Counted from the stretch's first letter, positions 47,970 to 58,584 are shown. The stretch is DNA of 64,000 bases from Paracoccaceae bacterium (GCA_024304985.1 JAMWZC010000001.1:372001-436000); one strand, 5' to 3'. Numbers and translations are program-made. Notes: generated by a model from the letters alone, not told the origin.

Positions 47970-48338
47970 TCACCGCAGCACCTCTCCTACAGGCAGGACG
48001 GCAGCGGCGACTCTGCGACCTTCGGACAGGAGCACATTGTAGGTTCGGCAGGCCGCGGGCGAATTCATCACCTCAACCCCCATTCCCAGTGCTTCCAGCC
48101 GATCACGCAAACCGTGAGGGGCATGGGCAATGTCGGCCCCCATGCCCAGAAAGATCACGTCCACCTGCCCCGCCAACGCCTCTAACGCTGCGATATCGTC
48201 AAGCCCGCCCCAGGACATTGCGCGTTCGACGGTAACAAGAACGGGCCCCTCGACCACCTGATTGCCGACACGAAAAAACCCCGGCCCATAGCCATCGATC
48301 GGCACGGCGCCGTCGAAATTCACTTCGGTCACTCGCAT
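47970..48338 (-). CDS. Mth938-like domain protein (DUF498)
   Basis: A 122-residue soluble protein of the Mth938/AAMDC type: NFDGAVPIDGYGPGFFRVG near the start, FLGMGADIAHAPHGLRDRLEALG in the middle, SPAACRTYNVLLSEGRRVAAAVLP at the end. The fold is known, the function is not. It is commonly placed between the sec genes and ccmA in this bacterial group. ATG 48338 follows GGAGG. Confidence 0.85.
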   Translation of the reverse strand: MRVTEVNFDGAVPIDGYGPGFFRVGNQVVEGPVLVTVERAMSWGGLDDIAALEALAGQVDVIFLGMGADIAHAPHGLRDRLEALGMGVEVMNSPAACRTYNVLLSEGRRVAAAVLPVGEVLR

Positions 48339-48363
48339 GCGCGCACCTCCCTTGTCCGTGCGT

Positions 48364-49116
48364 TCAATCCCAGAGCGGCAGGCCACTGATCGCAGCCGCC
48401 GCGATGATCACATAGGCCGCCGCCCGGTAAAGCCGTTCCTTTTCGGGGCGAAAGATCGCTGCCCCTGCCATATTGGCCAGCATGACCGGCAGCGCAAGTA
48501 TCAGTCCCAGGATCACTGGCACCGCGTATAGCCGATCCTGCACCGCCAGAAGTGCGATCAGCACGATATCAAAGGCGAAAAGATAGATCAGGATATTCGC
48601 GCGCACCTGTGCCGCCATCCGGGTGGAAGCCAGATAAAGCAGGATCACCGGTGGCCCCGGAACCCCCACGACTCCGCCCAGAAACCCGCTGATGGCCCCC
48701 GTTCCCAGCAGGATGGGCGGTGTCAACGGCCTTCGATAGCGCAGACCGGCCAGCAGCAGAATCGGAACAAGGATCGCCAGAAGGGACACCGCGTACCGAA
48801 ACACCTCGGGCTGGATCGAGGCCAGCACCATCAGCCCGAGGGGCAAAGCGAGTATCATGGCCAGCGTGAGCAGCGCCACTTCCCCCAGATCGCCGTCGCG
48901 CCGGGCGCGCGGCAGGTTCGGGATCGGGCCGAACACATCCATCACCACCAGAACGGTGAGCGCCCAGAGAGGCGGCATCAACTGACCCGCAACCGGCATG
49001 AAGATCAGCGCCGTGCCAAAGCCCGAAAAGCCGCGCACGAAGCCCGCCACCACCGTTCCTGCGATCAGCCAGAGCAGACCATCGAAGGCCAGCGCTTCGG
49101 CAAATGCCTCAGGCAT
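48364..49116 (-). CDS. TSUP family (TauE/SafE) permease
   Basis: The 250 residues form about eight helices, with GFVRGFSGFGTALIFMP near residue 25 and the second-repeat GFLGGVVGVPGPPVILLYLAS near 140, the TSUP pattern. Family members export sulfite, sulfoacetate or related anions. Its start overlaps the 3' end of secF by 8 bp, so it travels on the sec transcript. The substrate cannot be told from context. Confidence 0.87.
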   Translation of the reverse strand: MPEAFAEALAFDGLLWLIAGTVVAGFVRGFSGFGTALIFMPVAGQLMPPLWALTVLVVMDVFGPIPNLPRARRDGDLGEVALLTLAMILALPLGLMVLASIQPEVFRYAVSLLAILVPILLLAGLRYRRPLTPPILLGTGAISGFLGGVVGVPGPPVILLYLASTRMAAQVRANILIYLFAFDIVLIALLAVQDRLYAVPVILGLILALPVMLANMAGAAIFRPEKERLYRAAAYVIIAAAAISGLPLWD

Positions 49117-50077
49117 CTATGTTCGAGAACTGCGTGCCTGCTTTTGCGTCAGGTTTGGACCAGTCGCGCTTGATGCCCAGTTTCAGCAGCACCATCGACG
49201 CGACGAAAATCGAGGAATATGTCCCGACGATGATGCCCCAGATCATCGCGAAGACGAAGCCCCGGATCACATCGCCGCCCAGCACGAACAGTGCAATCAG
49301 TGCAATCAGCGTGGTGAGCGAGGTCATCATCGTCCGGCTCAACGTCTCGTTGATCGACAGGTTCAGAACCTCGCGCAGAGGCTTTTGCTTGAACTTCCGC
49401 AGGTTCTCGCGCACCCGGTCAAATACCACGACCGTGTCGTTGAGCGAGTAACCGACGATGGTCAGCAGGGCCGCGATGATCGCCAGATCGAACCTGATCT
49501 GCAGCTCCGAGAAGATCCCGATGGTCAGCACCACGTCGTGCACAAGCGCCACCACGGCGGCGACTGCGAACTGCCATTCAAACCGAAGCCAGATATAGAC
49601 CAGCACCGCCGAGATCGCCAGAACGACGGCAATGCTTGCCGTCATGATCAACTCTCCCGACACTTTCGGCCCCACCGATTCGACCGAAATGAAGCGGATG
49701 TCCGGCACGGCCTGTTGCAAGGCGCCCTCGACGGCCGCGATCAATTCGGGAGTGACCGCCTCTTGATCGTCCTGCGCCTGAATGCGGACCATGGCGACGT
49801 TTTCGTCAGGCCCGAAGCTTGGATCGAAAATCTCGGTGATGGTCACATCGCCCAGACCCAGCGTGTCCACCGCGGCGCGATAGGCGCCGATGTCGATGGT
49901 CTGCGCGCTTTCCGTGCGGATCGTGGTGCCGCCGCGGAAGTCGATGCCGTAGTTCAAGCCCTGCACGAAGAAGGACACCAGCGCCGCCACCATCATGAGG
50001 CCGGAAATGCCCAACCAAAGGGTCGGGCGACCGAAGAAATCGAAATTCGTGGTTTCCGGAACAAGTCTCAGGCGCAT
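49109..50077 (-). CDS. secF: Protein translocase subunit SecF
   Basis: With SecD uses the proton gradient to pull proteins out through SecYEG. The 322 residues have a first helix, a periplasmic domain (GIDFRGGTTIR), and five C-terminal helices with GYSLNDTVVVFDRVREN and SRTMMTSLTTLIAL. One base separates it from secD. Confidence 0.96.
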   Translation of the reverse strand: MRLRLVPETTNFDFFGRPTLWLGISGLMMVAALVSFFVQGLNYGIDFRGGTTIRTESAQTIDIGAYRAAVDTLGLGDVTITEIFDPSFGPDENVAMVRIQAQDDQEAVTPELIAAVEGALQQAVPDIRFISVESVGPKVSGELIMTASIAVVLAISAVLVYIWLRFEWQFAVAAVVALVHDVVLTIGIFSELQIRFDLAIIAALLTIVGYSLNDTVVVFDRVRENLRKFKQKPLREVLNLSINETLSRTMMTSLTTLIALIALFVLGGDVIRGFVFAMIWGIIVGTYSSIFVASMVLLKLGIKRDWSKPDAKAGTQFSNIDA

Positions 50078-50078
50078 C

Positions 50079-51752
50079 TCATACCTCGATTGTCTTGGGG
50101 CGGCGGCGCTCGAACCAGATCACGATGATCAACCGCGTGACGAAAATGGCCGTGAAAACCGAGGTCAGGATGCCCAGACCCAGCGTTATCGCAAAGCCGC
50201 GCACCGGGCCGGAGCCCATGACGTAGAGGATCAAGGCGGTCATGAATGTGGTGATATTGGCGTCGACAATCGCGCTCAGCGCCTTTTCATAGCCAAGGTC
50301 GATGGCGCGTGCCGGGCCTTTGGCGGTCTTGAGTTCCTCGCGGATCCGCTCGAACACCAGCACATTGGCATCGACCGCCATACCGATGGTCAGCACGATC
50401 CCCGCGATCCCCGGCAGGGTCAGGGTCGAACCGATGAGCGACAGCAGCCCGAAGATCAGCGCCACGTTGATGATCAGCGCAATATTGGCAAAGACCCCGA
50501 ACAGCCCGTAGCTCAGCACCATGAAGACCAGAACGGCGATGCCTGCCACAATGCAGGCGATCTTGCCGGCCTCGATGCTGTCGGCACCCAATTCTGGCCC
50601 GATCGTGCGTTCCTCAAGGAAATCCAGCCCTGCAGGCAGCGCGCCCGCGCGCAGAAGCACGGCCAGCTGCGTGCTTTCCTCGACGGTGAAGTTGCCGGTG
50701 ATGATCCCCGATCCGCCCGGGATATGGCTCTGGATCACCGGGGCGCTGATCACCTCGTTATCCAGCACGATGGCGAAGGGGTTGCCGATATTGGCGGCCG
50801 TATAATCCCCGAACTTGCGCGCCCCGGTGGGGTTGAAGCGGAAATTCACCGCGGGACGGCCGTTCTGGTCAAAGGCGGGTTGGGCATCGACCAATTCTTC
50901 GCCCGTGACGACGGGGGCCTGTTCCAGAACGTAGAACTGGCCCTGTTCGTCCAGTGACGGCAACAGCTCGTTGCCCGCCCCGGGGGGCATTTGGGCATTT
51001 GTCGTGCGTGTGACCACGGGCTGGAATGTCAGTTGCGCCGTGGTCCCGATGATCTCTTTCAACTCGGCAGCCGATCCCACACCCGGAACCTGAATCAGGA
51101 TACGGTCCGCGCCCTGCCGCTGGATCGTGGGCTCGCGTGTGCCGACCTCGTCGATGCGGCGGCGGATGATTTCCAATGATTGCTGCACCGTGCGGTCATC
51201 CGTCGCCTGACGCTCGGCCTCGGACAGGCGGATCACGATATCGCTGCCGTCCACCGAAACGTCGATGTCGCTGGCCCCTGCCCCTGTCAGGCTGCTTACA
51301 GGCCGCGCCAGACCGCGCACAAGTTCCGCCGCGCGCTGCGCCTGATCGGGACGCTCGTTCAACCGCACGCGTAATTCGTCTGTGGCAGAGGGTTGCAGGC
51401 GGATCGTTCCGACCGTGTCACGCTCTTCCCGCAGCAGGTCCCGCACATCGGGCCACATGCCCTGAAGGCGCGCCTCATAGACATCGGCAACCCTCACCTC
51501 GGCCAGAAGATGCGCACCACCGCGCAGATCGAGGCCCAGATTGACAAGCGACGAGGGCAGGAAAGATGGCCAGTTTGCCGCTTGCGCCTCAAGCGCGGGA
51601 TCGCTGGCCCCCGCGGGCATCGCCTCAAGCGCCGCACGCGCGTCATTGGCCCCCTCGACCCGGGAATAGAATCCGTTAGGCAGGGCCAAGGCCAGCCCCA
51701 CTCCCACGGTCAGCCAGATCAGGAGCCGTTTCCAAAGATCAATCTGCAGCAT
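50079..51752 (-). CDS. secD: Protein translocase subunit SecD
   Basis: The 557 residues show an N-terminal helix, the periplasmic P1 domain (LGLDLRGGAHLLAEV, RRRIDEVGTREPTIQRQG, LIQVPGV) and a C-terminal six-helix domain with GMAVDANVLVFERIREE and the Asp needed for proton flow. The secD gene is preceded by yajC with 98 bp between. The order yajC-secD-secF is standard. Confidence 0.96.
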   Translation of the reverse strand: MLQIDLWKRLLIWLTVGVGLALALPNGFYSRVEGANDARAALEAMPAGASDPALEAQAANWPSFLPSSLVNLGLDLRGGAHLLAEVRVADVYEARLQGMWPDVRDLLREERDTVGTIRLQPSATDELRVRLNERPDQAQRAAELVRGLARPVSSLTGAGASDIDVSVDGSDIVIRLSEAERQATDDRTVQQSLEIIRRRIDEVGTREPTIQRQGADRILIQVPGVGSAAELKEIIGTTAQLTFQPVVTRTTNAQMPPGAGNELLPSLDEQGQFYVLEQAPVVTGEELVDAQPAFDQNGRPAVNFRFNPTGARKFGDYTAANIGNPFAIVLDNEVISAPVIQSHIPGGSGIITGNFTVEESTQLAVLLRAGALPAGLDFLEERTIGPELGADSIEAGKIACIVAGIAVLVFMVLSYGLFGVFANIALIINVALIFGLLSLIGSTLTLPGIAGIVLTIGMAVDANVLVFERIREELKTAKGPARAIDLGYEKALSAIVDANITTFMTALILYVMGSGPVRGFAITLGLGILTSVFTAIFVTRLIIVIWFERRRPKTIEV

Positions 51753-51850
51753 GTCGCCTGCCTTTTGTCGAAGGGGGGCCGTCTGAACTCAAAGGGCCTT
51801 AAATGCAAAAACAGTGCGCCGGGGACCACAAGGCCCAAGGCGCGCTGATG

Positions 51851-52132
51851 TCAGCTCGAGGCCGGTTCAGTCTTGGAGATGACCTGCGCGACGGTCGATT
51901 TGACCACACGCACCTTCACGTTCTCGGCCAGTTCGACCTCGATCTCGTTCTCGTCCTTGACCTTGGACACCTTGCCGATGATCCCGCCTTGCGTGATGAT
52001 CTGGTCCCCGCGACGCAGCGCGGCCACCATGGCCTGATGTTCCTTCAGCTTTTTCTGCTGGGGGCGGATCAGCAGCAGATACATGATCGCGAAGATCAGG
52101 ATAAGCGGGATAAACTGCGCAAAAGCTTCCAT
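51851..52132 (-). CDS. yajC: Preprotein translocase subunit YajC
   Basis: A 93-residue protein with a single helix (about 5-22) containing MYLLLIRPQQKKLKEHQ, then an OB-like domain with RGDQIITQGGIIGKV. It associates with SecDF. ATG 52132 is the natural start; the long frame open upstream to 52636 runs antisense to serS and is not part of the gene. Confidence 0.96.
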   Translation of the reverse strand: MEAFAQFIPLILIFAIMYLLLIRPQQKKLKEHQAMVAALRRGDQIITQGGIIGKVSKVKDENEIEVELAENVKVRVVKSTVAQVISKTEPASS

Positions 52133-52156
52133 CGGTCTGTCCTTGTCATGAAGCGT

Positions 52157-52180
52157 CAGGGGGCCGGCTGGCCCCCTTTG
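52157..52180. promoter_or_regulatory. Hairpin in the yajC leader region
   Basis: AGGGGGCC/GGCCCCCT palindrome around GGCT, 25 bp upstream of the yajC ATG. It could be an attenuator or a leader hairpin; there is no proper T tract on either strand. Confidence 0.3.
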
Positions 52181-52361
52181 AATTGGCAGGGAACCTATGT
52201 GCCGACGCCCCCTTTTGCAAGGCAGGAAACGGCCAATCGCCATGATCGCGGCTGCATGCGCCAATTGACCTTGGCAGCCGTGTCGGTCGCCAATTCCCCC
52301 TTCAATCGGACAGGCTATTGCGGCATATGGGTGCAAAGACCCAGCCAGACCGGAGCACGCC

Positions 52362-53654
52362 ATGCACGACATCCGCGCCATTCGCGAAAATCCTGCCGCT
52401 TTTGACGCCGCCCTTGCGCGGCGCGGAGCCGCGCCGATGTCATCCGAGGTTCTGGCATTGGACGAGGCGCGGCGCGCCCGCATCACCGCAGCGGAAACGG
52501 CACAGGCCGAACAGAACCGCGCGTCCAAGGACGTGGGCGCAGCCAAGGCCAGCGGGAACGAGGCTGAATTTGAACGTCTGCGCGCGCTGGTGGCCGAGAA
52601 GAAGGCCGAAGTCGCCGCGATGCAGGCCGAGGCCAAGGATCTGGATCAGCAATTGACCGATCTTTTGCTGACGCTGCCCAACAGCCCCCTCGCCGAGGTA
52701 CCACAAGGGGCTGATGAAACGGACAATGTCGAGCGTAACCGCTGGGGCACCCCGCGCACGCTGGATTTCAAAGCGTTGGAGCATTTCGACATTCCCGCCG
52801 TCAAGCCGGGGATGGACTTCGCCACGGCCGCGAAACTGTCGGGTGCGCGGTTCGTTGTCCTCAAAGGGGCCATAGCGCGGCTTCACCGGGCCTTGGCGCA
52901 GTTCATGCTGGATACGCACACGTCCGAACATGGTTTGACCGAGATGATCACCCCCGTTCTGGTCAAGGACGAGGCGATGTATGGCACCAACCAACTGCCC
53001 AAATTCGCCGAGGACAGCTATCGCACCACCAATGGCTGGTGGATGATCCCCACGTCTGAGGTGACTCTGACGAACACCGTCGCGGGCGACGTGCTGGAGG
53101 AGGCGCAGTTGCCGATCCGCATGACCGCCCATACGCTATGTTTCCGGTCGGAAGCCGGGTCGGCGGGCAAGGACACGGCGGGGATGCTGCGCCAGCACCA
53201 GTTCGAAAAGGTCGAGATGGTCAGCATCACCCGGCCCGAGGACAGTCTGGCCGAACATGAACGCATGACCGGTTGCGCCGAAGCGATTCTGCAAAAGCTG
53301 GGCCTGCCCTACCGTGTGGTTGTGCTGTGCACCGGGGATATGGGGTTTGGCGCGCAAAAGACCCATGACCTTGAGGTCTGGCTGCCCGGCCAGAATACCT
53401 ATCGCGAGATTTCCAGCGTCTCGGTCTGCGGTGATTTTCAGGCGCGCCGCATGAATGCGCGGTTTAAACCGGCCAATGGCGGCAAGCCCGAATTCGTGCA
53501 TACGCTGAATGGCTCGGGGCTGGCGGTCGGTCGCTGCCTGATCGCGGTGCTGGAGAACGGTCAGCAGGCCGATGGGTCGGTGGATCTTCCCGAGGTGCTG
53601 CAAGGCTATCTGAGCGGCAAGACCCGGATCGACGCCACCGGCGCGCTGGTCTGA
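52362..53654 (+). CDS. serS: Seryl-tRNA synthetase
   Basis: Charges tRNA-Ser. The 430 residues have an N-terminal antiparallel coiled-coil arm (about 27-110), class II motif 2 with [21 protein letters not shown] and motif 3 with [19 protein letters not shown] 52362 ([10 protein letters not shown]) is standard. Divergent from yajC across 229 bp. Confidence 0.97.
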   Translation: MHDIRAIRENPAAFDAALARRGAAPMSSEVLALDEARRARITAAETAQAEQNRASKDVGAAKASGNEAEFERLRALVAEKKAEVAAMQAEAKDLDQQLTDLLLTLPNSPLAEVPQGADETDNVERNRWGTPRTLDFKALEHFDIPAVKPGMDFATAAKLSGARFVVLKGAIARLHRALAQFMLDTHTSEHGLTEMITPVLVKDEAMYGTNQLPKFAEDSYRTTNGWWMIPTSEVTLTNTVAGDVLEEAQLPIRMTAHTLCFRSEAGSAGKDTAGMLRQHQFEKVEMVSITRPEDSLAEHERMTGCAEAILQKLGLPYRVVVLCTGDMGFGAQKTHDLEVWLPGQNTYREISSVSVCGDFQARRMNARFKPANGGKPEFVHTLNGSGLAVGRCLIAVLENGQQADGSVDLPEVLQGYLSGKTRIDATGALV

Positions 53655-53671
53655 CAGCGCGGCGGGAAGGC

Positions 53672-54841
53672 TTAGCTGCCGCGCGGCCCGAACAGGTCGC
53701 GCAGCACGCGCCTCAGGCTGCCGGGGCGGTAGCCCCCCATGCGGATGACCCGCAGCCGGGCCGCCTCAGCCACCTCGGCAGCCTTTTGCGGACCGCTTCT
53801 GTCTGACAGAAGCAAGCCGTAGAGGTTTGCGAAAGACCGCTTTTGCAGCATCGCGCCTGCCTCGGCCACCGGATCTGCGGGGGCGGTCAGCGCCTGCAAT
53901 GCGATGCGGTCGAAGTCCAGCCCGGCATGGTCCGCCCGCGCCCCTTCCGCGATCCAGCCTGCCGGATAGGCCGACAATGCCGGCACGGGCCCGCTGCCGC
54001 CCACGACCCCATGCACACCCGGAAACCACATCTGCTGATAAGGGCGGTCGGGCCCGGTCAGATCACCGTTCAGACCGTCGGGCCCGTCCAGATTACCCCA
54101 GAGCGCGGGCGGATAGAGCACCCGCCGCTCGTCTATCGCCACCGCATGGCGCGCGGACAGCACCAGATGGGACAGGTCCGTATCGTGAAAGGCGTAGCGG
54201 TCGTTCACGATCCGGGCGAATATTCCCAACACGGATGGCAGTCCCAGCGCGCCGACCGTATCCAGCACGCCAAGATACCGGATCTGCACAAGGATCGGCG
54301 GCTCACCCCGGCGATCCAGATGCCCTTGCGACAAGCGCCATTCGATTTCGGCCTGACTTGTCGCCACATCGGGTGACAGGGCCGCGCGTTCGGTCATGAC
54401 CGCATCCGTATCGGGGGCCATCGCACGGCCGCGCTTGCGGTAAAGCTCCATCGCCTGCCCCACCAGATGCACCTTGTCGCGCGGCAGGATACCGGCCTTG
54501 CGGATCAATCCGGCCAGTGACCGTGCAGTATAGGCCCCGCGCGAAAAACCGAAGATGAAGATCTGATCACCCGGTTCATAGCAGAAGACGAGGTTGCGAT
54601 AGGCCTCGACGATGTTGTCCTCAAGGCCCCATCCCAGCGCGCCGCCCAGAAACTTGTCCATCCCCCGCGCAAGGCGCGAAGTGCCGCGTCCGGTGCCAAC
54701 ACCCTGCTGGTAGAACACCACCTGTTTGATCCCGTCCGCCGCAGAGGGTGTGACCGCCTGCGCCAGTCGCAGGATCGAGGTGGGCCGCGCCGCATCCGCT
54801 CGGTTCCATGTGCCGTCACAGAAAAACACGATACGCTTCAT
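53672..54841 (-). CDS. DUF2235 (Tle1-like) alpha/beta hydrolase
   Basis: The 389 residues start with VFFCDGTWNRAD, typical of DUF2235, and have the nucleophile motif GFSRGAYTARSLAG (about residue 98), DTVGALGLP and GVHGVVGG. Type VI secretion phospholipase effectors (Tle1) belong to this family, but many solitary members occur and no type VI or immunity gene is nearby. No signal peptide. Convergent with serS. Confidence 0.85.
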   Translation of the reverse strand: MKRIVFFCDGTWNRADAARPTSILRLAQAVTPSAADGIKQVVFYQQGVGTGRGTSRLARGMDKFLGGALGWGLEDNIVEAYRNLVFCYEPGDQIFIFGFSRGAYTARSLAGLIRKAGILPRDKVHLVGQAMELYRKRGRAMAPDTDAVMTERAALSPDVATSQAEIEWRLSQGHLDRRGEPPILVQIRYLGVLDTVGALGLPSVLGIFARIVNDRYAFHDTDLSHLVLSARHAVAIDERRVLYPPALWGNLDGPDGLNGDLTGPDRPYQQMWFPGVHGVVGGSGPVPALSAYPAGWIAEGARADHAGLDFDRIALQALTAPADPVAEAGAMLQKRSFANLYGLLLSDRSGPQKAAEVAEAARLRVIRMGGYRPGSLRRVLRDLFGPRGS

Positions 54842-54978
54842 GGCGGTCCGCCCTCAAGATTACGCAGATATCGCAATTGCGCCCGTACTGCCCCGCCCTT
54901 GGGCAGAGCAGCCTTTGGCTTTCTCTTGCAGATGGTTATATGTGGTGCAACCGAACAAGCAAAAGGCGAAAACCGGCG

Positions 54979-55683
54979 ATGACCCGCAAGACCTCCCTCC
55001 TCGTGCTCTTGGCAGCCCTTGCCTTCGCCTTGTCGCCGCTGCTGTCGTCGGGATTCAACGGTTTTGCGCCAGATCAGTTTCCCATCCCGCAGGATAATCC
55101 GCCGGTGCAACCCGCAGGCTATGCCTTTGCGATCTGGGGGTTGATCTATCTGTGGCTTGTCGCCGGAGCCGTCTACGGGATCTGGGACCGCGCCACCGAT
55201 CCTGATTGGGAGCCGATGCGCCCTGCCCTGACCGTCAGCCTGCTGATTGGCGCAGCCTGGATTCCGGTCGCACAGCTTTCGCCTCTCTGGGCGACGGTTT
55301 TGATCTGGGCCATGCTGGTAACAGCGGTTCTGGCCTTGCTGCGCGCGGGCAAGGCGGATCATCTTTGGCTGCGGACGCCGATTGCCCTTTACGCCGGATG
55401 GCTGACGGCAGCCTCTTCCGTGGCGCTGGGACTGATCCTTGCCGGCTATGGCTATCTTGACGCACAGATGGCCGCCTTGCTGGGACTCACGGTGGCGCTG
55501 GTGATTGCCCTGACGGTGCAGGCGCTGCGTCCGGATGCGCCCGGCTATCCGGCGGCGGTGGTCTGGGCGCTGGTCGGTGTGCTGGTCGCGAACCTAGACG
55601 GCCCGAACTGGAGCGTTCTCGCCCTTGTCATCCTTGGCATCGCCCTGCTGGGCTGGCGCATGATCGCAAACTGGCGCGCCTGA
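54979..55683 (+). CDS. TspO/MBR-related tryptophan-containing membrane protein
   Basis: The 234 residues make six to seven helices, with the segment PAGYAFAIWGLIYLWLVAG (about 38-56) that recurs in TspO-like proteins of this larger type. Trp residues lie in most helices. The role is unknown; relatives bind porphyrins or other hydrophobic ligands. ATG 54979 is chosen because upstream sequence is not hydrophobic. A short single gene between DUF2235 and der. Confidence 0.65.
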   Translation: MTRKTSLLVLLAALAFALSPLLSSGFNGFAPDQFPIPQDNPPVQPAGYAFAIWGLIYLWLVAGAVYGIWDRATDPDWEPMRPALTVSLLIGAAWIPVAQLSPLWATVLIWAMLVTAVLALLRAGKADHLWLRTPIALYAGWLTAASSVALGLILAGYGYLDAQMAALLGLTVALVIALTVQALRPDAPGYPAAVVWALVGVLVANLDGPNWSVLALVILGIALLGWRMIANWRA

Positions 55684-55695
55684 GGACGGCGCTTT

Positions 55696-57192
55696 TCAGC
55701 GCCGCCCTTTCTTGGGAGGTGTCGGGGCCTTGCCCAGATGCTTGGTCAGCGCGCCTGCGTTACGCTCGCGCCGCCCCTTGTAGGGGTTCTTTTCACCCTG
55801 CCCGCGCATGAACAGGCGGATCGGCGTGCCCGGCATGTCGAAATCGGTCCGCAGGGCGTTGACCAGATAGCGGGAATAGCTGGCGGGCATGGCCTCGGGG
55901 TTGGAACACATCACGACAAAGCCGGGTGGCCGCGTCTTGGCCTGCGTCATGTAGCGCAACTTGATCCGCTTGCCGCCGGGCGCGGGGGGCGGATGCGCCT
56001 CCATCATGCCCGCCAGCCAGCGGTTCAGCTGCGCCGTCGTAACCCGACGGTTCCATGTGTCATAGGCTTTTTCGACGGCCTGACGCAGACGGTCCAGCCC
56101 TTTGCCGGTCTTGGCGGACACGGTCACCAAAGGCGCACCGCGCAGTTGCGGCAAGAGCCGCTCAAAGGCTTCGCGCAGAGCATTGATCTTGCCCTGCTTG
56201 TCATCCTCGATATCCCATTTGTTGACCGCGATCACGACCGCACGACCCTCGCGCTCGGCCAGATCGGCGATGCGGAGATCCTGCTGCTCGAAGGGAATGG
56301 CCGCATCCAGAAGGACGATCACCACTTCGGCGAATTTGACCGCGCGCAGACCGTCCGAGACGGACAGCTTTTCCAGCTTGTCCTGAATCTTGGCCTTCTT
56401 GCGCATGCCCGCCGTATCCCAGATGCGGATTGGCATGCCTTCCCAGTCGATCGTCAGGGATATGGCATCGCGGGTGATCCCTGCCTCGGGTCCGGTCAGC
56501 AGGCGTTCATCGCCAAGGATCTTGTTGATCAGCGTGGATTTTCCGGCATTGGGCCGCCCCACCACGGCGATCTGCATCGGCTTGTCGATCGTGGGCCAGC
56601 GGACGTGGAACTTGGACTCGTCGTCGCCATCTTCCTCGTCCAGCGTCACGTCGATCTCGGGCAGGTCGCTGCCATCCACTTTGGCCTGTTCCTCGAAAGC
56701 ATCAGCCAGCGGCATCAGTTGCGAATACAGATCGTTCAGCCCTTCGCCATGTTCGGCGGACAGGCGGATCGGTTCGCCCAGACCCAGACCGTAGGCTTCG
56801 ATCACCCCGGCATCCGCCAGACGCCCCTCGCCCTTGTTGGCGGCAAGGATCACATGTTTAGCGCGCTTGCGCAGGATTTCGGCAAAGACCTCATCCGTGG
56901 GGGTCACACCGACACGGGCGTCGATCATGAAAAGGCAGATATCAGCCATATCCACGGCGCGTTCCGTCAGCTTGCGCATCCGGCCTTGGAGGGATTCGTC
57001 GGTCGCTTCTTCCAGACCGGCCGTGTCGATCACGGTAAACCGCAGATCGCCCAGCCGGGCGTCCCCTTCGCGCAGATCGCGAGTCACGCCGGGCTGGTCA
57101 TCGACCAGGGCCAGGCGCTTTCCAACCAATCGGTTGAAAAGAGTGGACTTTCCCACGTTGGGACGGCCAACGATGGCCAAGGTGAAACTCAT
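55696..57192 (-). CDS. der: Ribosome-assembly GTPase Der (EngA)
   Basis: Two tandem GTPase domains act in 50S subunit maturation. The 498 residues have [14 protein letters not shown] (8-21) and DTAGLEE in the first, [15 protein letters not shown] and WDTAGMRKK and NKWD in the second, then a KH-like domain and a basic C-terminus (KKGRR). It follows bamB by 51 bp in the yfgM-bamB-der order. Confidence 0.97.
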   Translation of the reverse strand: MSFTLAIVGRPNVGKSTLFNRLVGKRLALVDDQPGVTRDLREGDARLGDLRFTVIDTAGLEEATDESLQGRMRKLTERAVDMADICLFMIDARVGVTPTDEVFAEILRKRAKHVILAANKGEGRLADAGVIEAYGLGLGEPIRLSAEHGEGLNDLYSQLMPLADAFEEQAKVDGSDLPEIDVTLDEEDGDDESKFHVRWPTIDKPMQIAVVGRPNAGKSTLINKILGDERLLTGPEAGITRDAISLTIDWEGMPIRIWDTAGMRKKAKIQDKLEKLSVSDGLRAVKFAEVVIVLLDAAIPFEQQDLRIADLAEREGRAVVIAVNKWDIEDDKQGKINALREAFERLLPQLRGAPLVTVSAKTGKGLDRLRQAVEKAYDTWNRRVTTAQLNRWLAGMMEAHPPPAPGGKRIKLRYMTQAKTRPPGFVVMCSNPEAMPASYSRYLVNALRTDFDMPGTPIRLFMRGQGEKNPYKGRRERNAGALTKHLGKAPTPPKKGRR

Positions 57193-57243
57193 GGTCTTGC
57201 GGCTCCGGTTCCGGTCAAGCGGCTGCGATACACTATCGCGCGC

Positions 57244-58584
57244 TTAACGGAAAGCGTGCAATTGCCCCCGCGTGCCTACGACAAACAGCGTGCCACCGGC
57301 AACAATGGGCGAAGAGGTCGCACCGCCGGGCACTGTCACCGCGTGGGTCTGCGCGCCGGAGGCGGGGTCGAAAAAGCGCAACTGCCCGTCATTCGAGGCG
57401 ACGACAAGCTGCCCACCCGCAAGGATCGGTCCATAATGGGCCACGACCTCGACCTGACGACGTGGACGCCGTTCGGTGAAGTTCGGCAATTTGACGCCCC
57501 AGATCCGCGTCCCGTCATTCGCATCCAGCCGCATCAACTCGTTGCGATCACTGATCGCAAAAACCGAACCTCCAGCCACCCAGACCGGGCTGATGGCCCC
57601 GTCCTGCGCCGTCCAGCGCCGCTCGCCATTGGCGATGTCCAGCGCCACCATCCGGCCTGAATGGGTGCCGACATAGAGCGTGTCCCCCGCCAGAACCGGA
57701 TCGCCGGTTATGTCAGCCACCCGCGCGAGGGCGCTGAAACGGCGCTGTCCCGAGACGATGGCATCCCACACGCGCAAGCCGCCCTGACGGAACGTGGCCT
57801 GCACTTCACCGTTGCCGAACGCAAAGATCGCCAGTTGATCTGTGACGACCGGGGCGGCCCCGCCAAGCACATTGGATTGATCCGGCGCGGTCGAAGTTTG
57901 CCAGCGCACACGGCCCGTGGCCGTCTCGATCGCCCAGGCGGTATCGCCACCCGACACAAGATATACCAGATCGCCCAATACGGTGGGTGTGCCCGATCCG
58001 GTCGCTTCAAGCTTCTGTTGCCAGCGGATCTCGCCGGTGGCGGCGTCCAGTGCTGTCAGCAAGCCAAAGGTGGACGAGACGTAGAGAACGCCATCGGCCA
58101 GCGCCAGCCCGCCCCCTGTCGCCTGATCCGACCGGTCCGCCGAGGGCGTCAGGTCACGCGACCACAGCGTGCCGCCAGAGGAGGCTGTCGCCGTCACCGT
58201 GGCACCTGCATCCAGCGTGAAGATGCGACCTTGCCCTGCAACCGGGTCGGCCACGATGCGCTGCCGCTTGCCATCGCCTTCGCCGATATTGGCGGACCAT
58301 GCCAGCTGCGGACGGGTCGACAGGGCCGCGTTCTCGGTGCGGTAGCGCGCCGTATTGGGCCGGTGGCTCCAATCGGCATTGTTCACCTGCGCGGGCAGGC
58401 TGATCGGCAGGTTCAGGTTCTCGTTCCGGGCGCTGGCGGGATCTTCGACCCCCGTGCTCATCACGGCGCGCAGATCCTCGCGGACGCCCGGAAGGATGAC
58501 TTGCCGTTCAGCGCAGGCCGACAGAAAGACGACGCCGGCCAGACCTGCGATCCACCCTGTCCTGTGCAAAGATGTTGCTTTCAC
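57244..58584 (-). CDS. bamB: Outer membrane assembly factor BamB-like lipoprotein
   Basis: PQQ-type beta-propeller lipoprotein of the BAM complex. The 446 residues begin with a lipoprotein signal peptide whose lipobox reads LSAC, then repeat units such as GRIFTLDAGATVTA, GVLYVSSTFGLLTALDAATG, GDTLYVGTHSGRMVALDIANG and ISDRNELMRLDANDG. The start is GTG at 58584, chosen because it begins the signal peptide with GAGG ahead; the frame is open further upstream. Its 5' region overlaps nothing but the end of the yfgM-like gene is 65 bp away. Confidence 0.9.
   Translation of the reverse strand: MKATSLHRTGWIAGLAGVVFLSACAERQVILPGVREDLRAVMSTGVEDPASARNENLNLPISLPAQVNNADWSHRPNTARYRTENAALSTRPQLAWSANIGEGDGKRQRIVADPVAGQGRIFTLDAGATVTATASSGGTLWSRDLTPSADRSDQATGGGLALADGVLYVSSTFGLLTALDAATGEIRWQQKLEATGSGTPTVLGDLVYLVSGGDTAWAIETATGRVRWQTSTAPDQSNVLGGAAPVVTDQLAIFAFGNGEVQATFRQGGLRVWDAIVSGQRRFSALARVADITGDPVLAGDTLYVGTHSGRMVALDIANGERRWTAQDGAISPVWVAGGSVFAISDRNELMRLDANDGTRIWGVKLPNFTERRPRRQVEVVAHYGPILAGGQLVVASNDGQLRFFDPASGAQTHAVTVPGGATSSPIVAGGTLFVVGTRGQLHAFR

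Noticed and set aside
53672-54841. Type VI secretion effector module
   Set aside because: Only the hydrolase domain is present; no secretion, PAAR, VgrG or immunity genes surround it.
55738-57660. 640-codon plus-strand open frame
   Set aside because: Antisense to der and bamB, whose motifs are unambiguous.
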